The position numbers were made by a program, and so were the translations under genes. Source: Alphaproteobacteria bacterium (GTDB lineage Bacteria > Pseudomonadota > Alphaproteobacteria > Sphingomonadales > Sphingomonadaceae). From it: DNA of 8,130 nt. The DNA is taken from positions 1-8,130 of the forward strand of contig JAGWVG010000070.1 of NCBI GenBank assembly GCA_018970965.1, read 5' to 3'. Positions 1 through 4,988 of this stretch are shown here, one piece after another. Every line of letters starts with the position of its first letter. Position 1 is the stretch's first letter. The notes beneath the pieces were generated by a model. The model saw nothing but the letters and a program-made list of their open reading frames with translations. It was not told the DNA's origin and did no database searches.

Positions 1-990
1 TCGGAAACCGGCCACGGCACCAACGTGATCCAGGGTCTGGCGATCAGCCTTGAATCGACCGCGCTGCCGACCATCGTGATCTGCGCCGGCATCATCATTG
101 CCTACCAGCTGGCTGGCCTGATCGGGATCGCCTATGCGGCGACTGCGATGCTGGCTCTGGCCGGGATGGTCGTGGCGCTCGACGCTTACGGTCCGGTTAC
201 AGACAATGCCGGTGGCATTGCCGAAATGGCCGGTCTGGATGACTCGGTGCGTGAAAAAACCGATGCTCTGGACGCTGTGGGCAACACCACCAAGGCCGTG
301 ACCAAGGGCTATGCCATTGGCTCAGCAGGTCTGGCCGCACTGGTGCTGTTCGCCGCCTATACGACGGACCTGCGCACCTTCTTCCCGGATCTCACGGTCA
401 ATTTCAGCCTTGAGAACCCCTATGTCATTGTTGGCCTGCTCTTGGGGGCTCTGCTTCCCTATTTGTTCGGCGCAATGGGCATGACGGCCGTGGGCCGTGC
501 TGCGGGCGATGTGGTGAAGGATGTGCGCGATCAGTTCGCCAATGATAAGGGCATTATGAAGGGCACAAGCCGCCCCAATTATGCTCGCACGGTGGACCTC
601 GTCACCAAGGCAGCGATCAAGGAAATGGTCATCCCATCCTTGCTGCCGGTGCTTGCCCCAATTGCGGTGTACTTCATTATCTCGGCCGTTGCTGGGCAAG
701 ATAATGGCTTTGCCGCGCTTGGCGCTCTGCTCCTTGGCGTGATCGTCGGCGGCCTTTTCGTCGCCTTGTCGATGACGTCGGGCGGCGGCGCTTGGGACAA
801 TGCCAAGAAGTATATCGAAGATGGCAATCACGGCGGCAAGGGCAGCGAAGCACATAAGGCTGCTGTGACGGGCGATACTGTGGGTGACCCCTATAAGGAC
901 ACCGCAGGCCCCGCCGTGAACCCGATGATCAAGATCACCAACATTGTGGCGCTGCTGCTGCTTGCAGCTTTGTATCACGCCGCGATGTAA
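1..990 (+). CDS. hppA: Membrane-bound proton-translocating pyrophosphatase (H+-PPase), C-terminal part; 5' end outside the window
   Basis: HppA is an integral membrane ion pump that hydrolyses cytoplasmic pyrophosphate to two phosphates and moves protons across the inner membrane. The reading frame is already open at base 1, beginning [12 protein letters not shown], a conserved H+-PPase stretch, so the GTG at base 25 is internal and not the start. Visible family signatures in order are [52 protein letters not shown], the loop [15 protein letters not shown], and the C-terminal [19 protein letters not shown] followed by a last hydrophobic helix. Several hydrophobic segments alternate with these cytoplasmic loops. 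In GNTTKAVT the Lys (fragment residue 98) and the Thr three positions later (101) are the pair known to mark the K+-independent subclass; K+-dependent enzymes have Ala at the Lys position. The gene stops at TAA 988-990, before a strong terminator. Family and subclass are confident; only the N-terminal half is missing. Confidence 0.97.
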   Translation, partial: SETGHGTNVIQGLAISLESTALPTIVICAGIIIAYQLAGLIGIAYAATAMLALAGMVVALDAYGPVTDNAGGIAEMAGLDDSVREKTDALDAVGNTTKAVTKGYAIGSAGLAALVLFAAYTTDLRTFFPDLTVNFSLENPYVIVGLLLGALLPYLFGAMGMTAVGRAAGDVVKDVRDQFANDKGIMKGTSRPNYARTVDLVTKAAIKEMVIPSLLPVLAPIAVYFIISAVAGQDNGFAALGALLLGVIVGGLFVALSMTSGGGAWDNAKKYIEDGNHGGKGSEAHKAAVTGDTVGDPYKDTAGPAVNPMIKITNIVALLLLAALYHAAM

Positions 991-1017
991 GATCGCTGAT
1001 CTTACCGTAAATGACTG

Positions 1018-1053
1018 CCCCGTCCGGCCACGCGCCGGGCGGGGTTTTCTTTT
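1018..1053 (+). terminator. Rho-independent terminator of hppA
   Basis: A 10-bp stem, CCCCGTCCGG (1018-1027) with CCGGGCGGGG (1035-1044) containing one G-T wobble, encloses a 7-base loop. It is followed directly by TTTTCTTTT (1045-1053). It lies 28 bases past the hppA stop and about 90 bases before infA, so it should separate the two transcription units. Confidence 0.9.
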
Positions 1054-1144
1054 GGGGGATGGGCGCTGCCACAAGAACCTTCCCTTTTCGTCAATTGCAG
1101 TTTAAGGACGCGCCAACCTCATTTTTGTTGGACCAAGGATTTGC

Positions 1145-1363
1145 ATGGCTAAGGAAGAACTTCTCGAGATGCGCGGCACGGTGGTGGAACTGCTGCCCAA
1201 TGCGATGTTCCGCGTAAAGCTTGAGAATGATCACGAAATCCTGGGCCATACTGCCGGCAAAATGCGCAAGAACCGCATCCGCGTGTTGGTGGGGGATGAT
1301 GTTCTCGTCGAACTCACCCCTTATGATCTGACCAAAGGCCGGATCACCTATCGCTTTAAGTGA
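1145..1363 (+). CDS. infA: Translation initiation factor IF-1
   Basis: IF-1 is a small OB-fold (S1-like) protein that binds the 30S A site with IF-2 and IF-3 during translation initiation. The product is 72 residues, exactly the usual bacterial length. It begins [20 protein letters not shown] and carries the classic core [25 protein letters not shown], written here only by its ends: F25 region to R45, with the conserved basic K/R cluster. It finishes with [12 protein letters not shown]. The ATG at 1145 is preceded by AAGGA (1135-1139) at a 5-base spacing, which fixes the start. The gene opens the block infA-maf-RNase E/G-yacG, with maf starting 19 bases after its stop. Its promoter must lie between the hppA terminator and 1140, but I could not identify convincing -35/-10 boxes there. 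Confidence 0.98.
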   Translation: MAKEELLEMRGTVVELLPNAMFRVKLENDHEILGHTAGKMRKNRIRVLVGDDVLVELTPYDLTKGRITYRFK

Positions 1364-1382
1364 CGCGGCCGGGCAGCGCCCC

Positions 1383-1970
1383 GTGACAGTCACGCCCCCT
1401 CGTTTCATTTTGGCCTCTGCCTCGCCCCGGCGGCTGGATCTGCTTGCCCGGCTGGGCGTGGTGCCCGATGCTGTCGACCCCGCGGATTGTGATGAAACGC
1501 CCCGCCCACAAGAAGCGCCGATGGCCTATGCCCGGCGGATTGCGTCAGAAAAAGCAGCTTTGGTGGCTGCGCGGCACCCCGGCGCGGTGGTCCTTGCGGC
1601 AGATACTGTTGTGGCCGCTGGCCGGCGGATTTTGGGCAAGGCCGAGACGCAAGACGAGGTTGCTGCCTGCCTCACTTTACTTTCCGGCCGCCGTCATCGT
1701 GTGCATTCTGCGGTCACGGTTGTCGATGCCACGGGCCAAGTGCGCCAGCGCCTCTCAACAACCACGCTGGCCTTCACGCGGCTGAGTGCGGCAGACATCG
1801 CGGCCTATGCCGCCTCTGGCGAAGGCGTGGGCAAAGCAGGCGGCTATGCCGTGCAAGGCGTGGCCGAGGCCTTTGTCCGCACCTTGATGGGATCACATTC
1901 AGGCGTGATGGGTCTGCCTTTGTTTGAAACGCGCGCTTTGTTGCGTGCGGCGGGCATTTTGGGCCAGTGA
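1383..1970 (+). CDS. maf: Maf family nucleoside triphosphate pyrophosphatase (YhdE-like, likely dTTP/UTP)
   Basis: Maf proteins are cytoplasmic nucleotide pyrophosphatases that hydrolyse (d)NTPs to the monophosphate; the YhdE subgroup prefers dTTP and UTP and is viewed as a house-cleaning enzyme. The 195-residue length is normal. The N-terminal nucleotide-binding signature SASPRR is at residues 12-17, the catalytic-site motif AADTVV has its Asp at residue 74, followed by GRRILGK. LSGRRHRVHS comes next, then GGYAVQG with its conserved Gln, and GSHSGVMGLPLFET near the C-terminus. SASPRR and the GSxSGVxGLPL form resemble the dTTPase/UTPase group rather than the m7GTPase (YceF) group; that subgroup call is inference. 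The start is GTG at 1383, chosen because it puts the SASPRR loop at the usual distance from the N-terminus; no strong Shine-Dalgarno is visible. The stop codon overlaps the next start (GTGA, 1967-1970), implying translational coupling. Confidence 0.95.
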   Translation: MTVTPPRFILASASPRRLDLLARLGVVPDAVDPADCDETPRPQEAPMAYARRIASEKAALVAARHPGAVVLAADTVVAAGRRILGKAETQDEVAACLTLLSGRRHRVHSAVTVVDATGQVRQRLSTTTLAFTRLSAADIAAYAASGEGVGKAGGYAVQGVAEAFVRTLMGSHSGVMGLPLFETRALLRAAGILGQ

Positions 1971-3025
1971 CACGCCAGCTCGTCTGGGATGCAGCCCCTG
2001 GCGAAACGCGCTGCCTGTTGCTGGAAAATGGCACGCCGGTTGAACTTCATCTGCGGCGCAGCGTCGCCTTTCCCCCGCGGGCGCCCGCCGGAAGCCATCA
2101 CAGCGCACGGCTCATCTCGCGGCTGGGCAATGGCCGGGGGCTGATCACATTGGCGAACGGGGAAGAGGCTTTGTTGCACCCAGTGCCGGCAATCCCTGAA
2201 GGCGCAGCGCTCAACGTGGCCCTCACACGCGAAAGCCTGCCCGAGCCTGGCCAATGGAAACGTGCGCTGGCACGGCCTATAGAGGCTGGGGAGCCGGTGT
2301 CAGAAATCGACATCGCCCCCCACCTCACCACAGTCTCAGAAATCATTTGTGCAGCGCCGCTGACACTTCCCCCCGCGCTCAGCCACATCCCCCAGAAGAT
2401 TGATGCTGCAGCCGTTGCGGAGGCTGATATTGACCTGCTGATGGAAGCAGCACGCACGGGATTAATTGCATTTCCCGGCGGCACGCTCTCGATTGAGCGG
2501 ACGCGGGCCATGACCATCATTGATGTCGATGGCAGCCTTGCCCCCTTGGCGCTCAACCTTGCCGCTGCGGCAGCCATTGGCCGGGCACTGCGGCTGTTTC
2601 AGATAACAGGGCCCATTGGCATTGATTTTGTGAGCCTTGCCAACAAGGCGGATCGACACGCTGTGGATGCCGCTTTGGCCGAGGCGCTGGCCCCTTTGGG
2701 CCCGTTAGAACGGACGGCCATCAACGGCTTTGGCTTTGCGCAGATTATCCGCCCGCGCACAGGCGCTTCGGTGCTGGAGCAGCTGTGCGGCACAACACCC
2801 GGGCGTCTTTCAATAGAAAGCCAGGCGCTCGCACTGCTGCGGGCCGCAGTACAGGCAACAGGCATCGGCCCGCGCACGGTGACCGCGCGCCCCGCCGTCA
2901 TCGATGTGCTGCGCACTTGGGAAGATTTACGCGCGGACGTGCAGCGTCAGACTGGCGCGCCTTTAAATCTGGTGGCCGATGCAGGCGTTCAAGGCTATGG
3001 GCATGTCCATGTCTCTCCAGCCTGA
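1967..3025 (+). CDS. Compact RNase E/G family ribonuclease
   Basis: This is a homologue of the RNase E/G endoribonucleases that process rRNA and mRNA. It has 352 residues, clearly shorter than typical RNase G (about 490). Residues about 40-100 look like a reduced S1-type RNA-binding domain. The catalytic DNase I-like part is recognisable. IDVDG has its Asp at residue 186, followed by NLAAAAAIGRALRL and IGIDF with its Asp at residue 220; these match the Mg2+-binding Asp303 and Asp346 of E. coli RNase E. The loop between them is about nine residues shorter, and the residue matching Asn305 is Asp. The region INGFGFAQIIRPR matches the family's ISRFGLxEMSRQR. The CPxC zinc-link that tetramerises RNase E is absent: only C274 remains (LCGTTPG). 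The start is a GTG overlapping the maf stop by four bases, so it is probably coupled to maf. Family membership is confident; activity and exact role are unproven. Confidence 0.85.
   Translation: MTRQLVWDAAPGETRCLLLENGTPVELHLRRSVAFPPRAPAGSHHSARLISRLGNGRGLITLANGEEALLHPVPAIPEGAALNVALTRESLPEPGQWKRALARPIEAGEPVSEIDIAPHLTTVSEIICAAPLTLPPALSHIPQKIDAAAVAEADIDLLMEAARTGLIAFPGGTLSIERTRAMTIIDVDGSLAPLALNLAAAAAIGRALRLFQITGPIGIDFVSLANKADRHAVDAALAEALAPLGPLERTAINGFGFAQIIRPRTGASVLEQLCGTTPGRLSIESQALALLRAAVQATGIGPRTVTARPAVIDVLRTWEDLRADVQRQTGAPLNLVADAGVQGYGHVHVSPA
2991..2994 (+). promoter_or_regulatory. Shine-Dalgarno that selects the yacG start
   Basis: AAGG lies 8 bases upstream of ATG 3003, inside the end of the RNase gene. 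It favours 3003 over the in-frame ATG at 2979 (only a GGTGG with 3-base spacing) and the ATG at 3009 (spacing 14). Confidence 0.5.
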
Positions 3026-3206
3026 TGTGAAGCCCGCACTCTGCCCCTTATGCCGCAAACCCGCGGCTGCCGCGCATCTGCCCTTTTGCTCACGCGGCTG
3101 CAAAGACCGCGATCTGTTGAACTGGTTGGGCGAATCCTATCGCGTCCCCGCGCGCATTGATGATGATGAACAGGATTCAGGGCTGGACAGCACCGCCCAA
3201 GGATGA
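3003..3206 (+). CDS. yacG: DNA gyrase inhibitor YacG, zinc-ribbon protein
   Basis: YacG is a small zinc-binding protein that binds GyrB and inhibits DNA gyrase. The product is 67 residues from the chosen start. The treble-clef/zinc-ribbon cysteines are C14-x2-C17 (CPLC) and C29-x3-C33 (CSRGC), followed by the family signature KDRDLLNWLGESYRVP. The 11-residue gap between the two cysteine pairs is shorter than in E. coli YacG but suits the alphaproteobacterial form as I recall it. The tail is acidic (DDDEQD). ATG 3003 overlaps the end of the RNase gene by 23 bases, and an AAGG 8 bases upstream supports it; ATG 2979 and ATG 3009 are alternatives. The gene closes the infA-maf-RNase-yacG run, and its last bases appear to contain the promoter for tRNA-Phe. 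Confidence 0.92.
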   Translation: MSMSLQPDVKPALCPLCRKPAAAAHLPFCSRGCKDRDLLNWLGESYRVPARIDDDEQDSGLDSTAQG

Positions 3207-3213
3207 TTATAGG
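3184..3213 (+). promoter_or_regulatory. Putative promoter of tRNA-Phe
   Basis: TGGACA (3184-3189) matches the -35 consensus TTGACA at five of six positions. It is followed after 18 bases by TATAGG (3208-3213) as -10. Transcription would begin near 3219-3222, about 28 bases before the tRNA. The discriminator after the -10 is very GC-rich (CGCGCC), which is typical of stable-RNA promoters under stringent control. The -35 lies inside the yacG coding sequence. The same TATAGGCGCG string occurs before rlmN. Confidence 0.55.
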
Positions 3214-3239
3214 CGCGCCTTCCAACACGCAGGTGCGCC
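3212..3239 (+). repeat. Inverted repeat between yacG and tRNA-Phe
   Basis: GGCGCGCCT (3212-3220) pairs with AGGTGCGCC (3231-3239) with one G-T wobble and a 10-base loop. No T-run follows, so it is not a standard intrinsic terminator. It could fold in read-through mRNA from yacG, or mark the 5' processing side of the tRNA. Confidence 0.45.
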
Positions 3240-3248
3240 CTGCGATAT

Positions 3249-3324
3249 GCCCAGGTAGCTCAGTTGGTAGAGCAGCGGATTGAAAATCCGCGTGTCGGCG
3301 GTTCGATTCCGTCCCTGGGCACCA
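3249..3324 (+). tRNA. tRNA-Phe (anticodon GAA)
   Basis: The 76-base cloverleaf includes an encoded CCA. The acceptor stem is GCCCAGG (3249-3255) with CCTGGGC (3314-3320), followed by discriminator A and CCA (3322-3324). The D-arm contains AGCTCAGTTGGTAGAGC. The anticodon stem is GCGGA (3275-3279) with TCCGC (3287-3291), and the loop TTGAAAA has GAA at 3282-3284, which reads UUC/UUU. The T-loop is TTCGATT. It lies 42 bases after yacG on the same strand. Its 3' half is a plausible integration target, because an integrase remnant begins about 120 bases downstream. Confidence 0.98.
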
Positions 3325-3335
3325 TTCTCCCATGA

Positions 3336-3373
3336 AAATCAGTCGCTTGGCCAGAAACTTGCTTGGCTGATTT
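3336..3373. repeat. Small direct and inverted repeats just past tRNA-Phe
   Basis: The heptamer GCTTGGC occurs twice in direct orientation (3345-3351 and 3361-3367). The pair is flanked by AAATCAG (3336-3342) and its exact reverse complement CTGATTT (3367-3373). They lie between the tRNA 3' end and the integrase remnant, where arm-type recombinase or excisionase sites would be expected. They could equally be a weak terminator for the tRNA, or chance. Confidence 0.3.
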
Positions 3374-3446
3374 GTCGTGATAAACTTAGACAGTGTTGGT
3401 CAAAATCCTAGCCTAGTCATGTCATCTCTCTGCATCTCGGAACAAA

Positions 3447-3641
3447 ATGACGGACGTGGTTCATCTTCGTCGCGGATTGAGCATCTATCCAACACGGAAT
3501 TCCCCGTTTTGGCATGTCCGAATCTACGACAACCTTCGCAAATGCTCCATCGTCGGGTCTTTAAAAAGAAGGGCAGGCTGACCGACGAATTGGGTCGCAG
3601 AGGAACTCTTTGACGCGCTTTGCAGCACAGAGACATACGGC
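3447..3641 (+). pseudogene. N-terminal remnant of a tyrosine recombinase (phage-type integrase), with an in-frame stop
   Basis: From ATG 3447 one frame reads MTDVVHLRRGLSIYPTRNSP and then FWHVRIYDNLRKCSIVGSLK. This has the form of the N-terminal arm-binding region of integrases, which commonly run GLxIYxTxxSPFWxxRIxD...STK. A TGA at 3579-3581 interrupts it after 44 codons. The same frame then resumes with VAEELFDAL (about 3594-3620). That is the spacing at which integrases have their A-x-x-x-AEEL helix, so a nonsense change without a frameshift is likely. Beyond about 3640 the resemblance fades. The core-binding and catalytic domains, with the R-H-R-Y residues, are absent from this window, so the gene is dead. 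It points away from tRNA-Phe, 122 bases downstream of it. The family match is from memory of integrase N-termini, not from a search. The rest of 3325-3699 shows nothing else beyond the repeats just after the tRNA. Confidence 0.55.
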
Positions 3642-3699
3642 GGCATGTGCATTTTACGGATCTCGCAAATAAGGCCTTTAATGCAGTGGGGGGATAAGA

Positions 3700-4248
3700 A
3701 TGGATGAAGATAGCATTCAATATAAGGCGTTGATGGCAGTCCTATTCTCCATTCTCTACGCGGCCACCTACCGCCTCTTTCAGGGCATGGGGATTTATCA
3801 CGAGCTGATCTCATTCAATCCTTGGCTCTTCTATCCCCCAGCATTTCTGCGCCTCGCTGCATTTCTTCTGATCGGTTATTGGAGCATACCCGCGCTATTC
3901 ATCGCCGGCTTTTGCTGCATCGACTTTGGGATGAATCTTACCGGAATTGCTATCGTCTCGGCTTTTTGTGCCGTGGGGGGACCCTTAGCGGTTGATATGA
4001 CGGCAAGAGCAATTTCTTTGCGGACAAGCCTTATCAATCTGACACCCCTGCGATTGCTTATTCTCTCATTGGCATGTGCTGTGGGCAATGCCATTTTCAT
4101 GAAGATGGGGCTTTCGATTGTGAATTACGAAACCTCAAAGATGCCCGACTATCTCTCAATCGTTATCGGCGACACGATTGGAACTTGGGTGATGATCTAT
4201 CTCATAAAGACCGCGCTTACTTTGTATGGCCGATCTCTAAAAAACTGA
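3700..4248 (+). CDS. MASE1-like integral membrane protein, function unknown
   Basis: The 182-residue protein is almost entirely membrane-embedded, with about six hydrophobic segments near residues 9-28, 43-60, 62-80, 83-100, 117-138 and 150-172. Two stretches recall the MASE1 sensory membrane domain. One is a Pro-rich entry followed by FLRLAAFLLIGYWSIPALFI, like the family's GLxLAALLLFGxRxWPGVFL. The other, near the C-terminus, is GDTIGTWVMIYLIK, like GDxLGxLLxxPLL. MASE1 normally precedes a histidine kinase, GGDEF or EAL output domain, but here the protein ends after the membrane domain (SLKN), so there is no output module. The start ATG 3700 has a strong site, GGGGGGA (3688-3694), 5 bases upstream. 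Codon use is visibly less GC-rich than in the flanking housekeeping genes, and the gene lies between an integrase relic and an orphan gene, which suggests acquisition. The MASE1 relation is tentative; that it is a real membrane protein is fairly secure. Confidence 0.75.
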   Translation: MDEDSIQYKALMAVLFSILYAATYRLFQGMGIYHELISFNPWLFYPPAFLRLAAFLLIGYWSIPALFIAGFCCIDFGMNLTGIAIVSAFCAVGGPLAVDMTARAISLRTSLINLTPLRLLILSLACAVGNAIFMKMGLSIVNYETSKMPDYLSIVIGDTIGTWVMIYLIKTALTLYGRSLKN

Positions 4249-4308
4249 TCTTCTCAGATTTTGGTTGCAGATCATCCTAGGCGCCGGCGCAATCGGCCTG
4301 CCGCTTGG

Positions 4309-4339
4309 GCGCAAAGGCGCGGACTGGCTTGCGCTTTTT
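4309..4339 (+). terminator. Possible intrinsic terminator after the MASE1-like gene
   Basis: A perfect 6-bp stem, GCGCAA (4309-4314) with TTGCGC (4329-4334), has a 14-base loop and is followed at once by TTTTT (4335-4339). It lies 60 bases past the stop of the + strand gene and just before the convergent - strand gene. The short stem and long loop make it a weak call. Confidence 0.4.
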
Positions 4340-4364
4340 AACACTGCGTGCTGCAATTAATTGT

Positions 4365-4751
4365 TTAGCGTGCCCGGTTACTTAGGCCATCAAAGGCAGG
4401 GTCGAGATGCTCGCTCGACTTCGCATCCACGATCGACAAAACCTTCTCACATGCGGGCGACGAGTCATTGACGCAGAAATGGACGACATCATCAAGCTTG
4501 TCATAAACTGACATGTCGTTGACGCGCGCGCTGATCCACGCACAGTTCGCAAAAAAGAACAGCACCAAAAGCGGGGCGGTTATAGCGCGGTCTTGCAGCA
4601 GGGTTTCCGAATGAAAGAGGAAAATCCATGCCGCGCTGCACCAAATCAGGACCAATTGTGCCTGCCTTGGGCCGAAGAAAACGCCAATCAAAATGACCAA
4701 GACGGACATGATAGCAAACGAAAATAGTTTGCTCATAATAAAGTTTTCCAC
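4365..4751 (-). CDS. Small three-helix membrane protein, function unknown
   Basis: I do not recognise this 128-residue protein. Three hydrophobic segments are visible: about residues 8-27 (FSFAIMSVLVILIGVFFG), 31-46 (AQLVLIWCSAAWIFLF) and 58-76 (TAPLLVLFFFANCAWISA). A soluble C-terminal part of about 50 residues follows and contains two cysteines ten residues apart (HFCVNDSSPACEKV). With three helices the N- and C-termini should lie on opposite sides of the membrane. The start is GTG at 4751, chosen because GGGAGG (plus-strand complement at 4760-4765) lies 8 bases upstream; ATG at 4736 is an alternative five codons in. The gene is convergent with the MASE1-like gene and divergent from the PEPC-like gene. 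It looks like accessory content, with no partner gene to suggest a role. The continuous hydrophobic pattern plus a good ribosome site argue that it is real. Confidence 0.65.
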   Translation of the reverse strand: MENFIMSKLFSFAIMSVLVILIGVFFGPRQAQLVLIWCSAAWIFLFHSETLLQDRAITAPLLVLFFFANCAWISARVNDMSVYDKLDDVVHFCVNDSSPACEKVLSIVDAKSSEHLDPAFDGLSNRAR

Positions 4752-4759
4752 GCGCAGCG

Positions 4760-4765
4760 CCTCCC
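4760..4765 (-). promoter_or_regulatory. Shine-Dalgarno that selects the GTG start of the small membrane protein
   Basis: Read on the minus strand this is GGGAGG, with 8 bases before GTG 4751. It is a better site than anything before the internal ATG at 4736. The rest of the 237-base divergent spacer (4752-4988) shows no promoter pair I would defend. Confidence 0.5.
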
Positions 4766-4988
4766 AAGCCCGGGTTTAAAAACTCGTTTGATCCAAAGAC
4801 AGGCATTTCACATCCATTGTGGAGAAGCGGGCGTGTTGTTGGTTCGCAGGGATGAATGCACGACAGGCCATGTGCGTCGCTGACCATTTTGTGCCGAACC
4901 TGCATTGGTATTCACAGCAATTGAGTTGAGAGCAGAGGGGCTTAGTTTGGCCGGGCCGCCATTTGGGTGGCTTTAGGAACATCCTGCC

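Noticed and set aside
322..1074. Long minus-strand open frame (250 codons) opposite hppA
   Set aside because: It lies antisense to unmistakable hppA coding sequence, and its translation is rich in His, Arg and Gln with no family resemblance; this is the usual GC-rich shadow.
3377..3613. Plus-strand 78-codon frame overlapping the integrase relic
   Set aside because: It has no hydrophobic or domain pattern and is Ser-rich. The integrase-like reading in the frame starting at 3447 explains this DNA better.
4245..4263. Hairpin CTGA-TCTTC-TCAG followed by ATTTT at the end of the MASE1-like gene
   Set aside because: A four-base AT-rich stem is too weak for an intrinsic terminator; the structure at 4309-4339 is the better candidate.
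4887..4930. Minus-strand peptide NSIAVNTNAGSA, reminiscent of a flagellin N-terminus (VNTNxGAxxALQN)
   Set aside because: Only about ten residues match, there is no continuation into the conserved helix and no start codon in place; most likely coincidence.
3300..4988. A second attachment site (copy of the tRNA-Phe 3' end) inside the window
   Set aside because: Reading through the strip I found no second copy of the last bases of the tRNA (for example CCCTGGGCACCA), so no element boundary can be drawn here.
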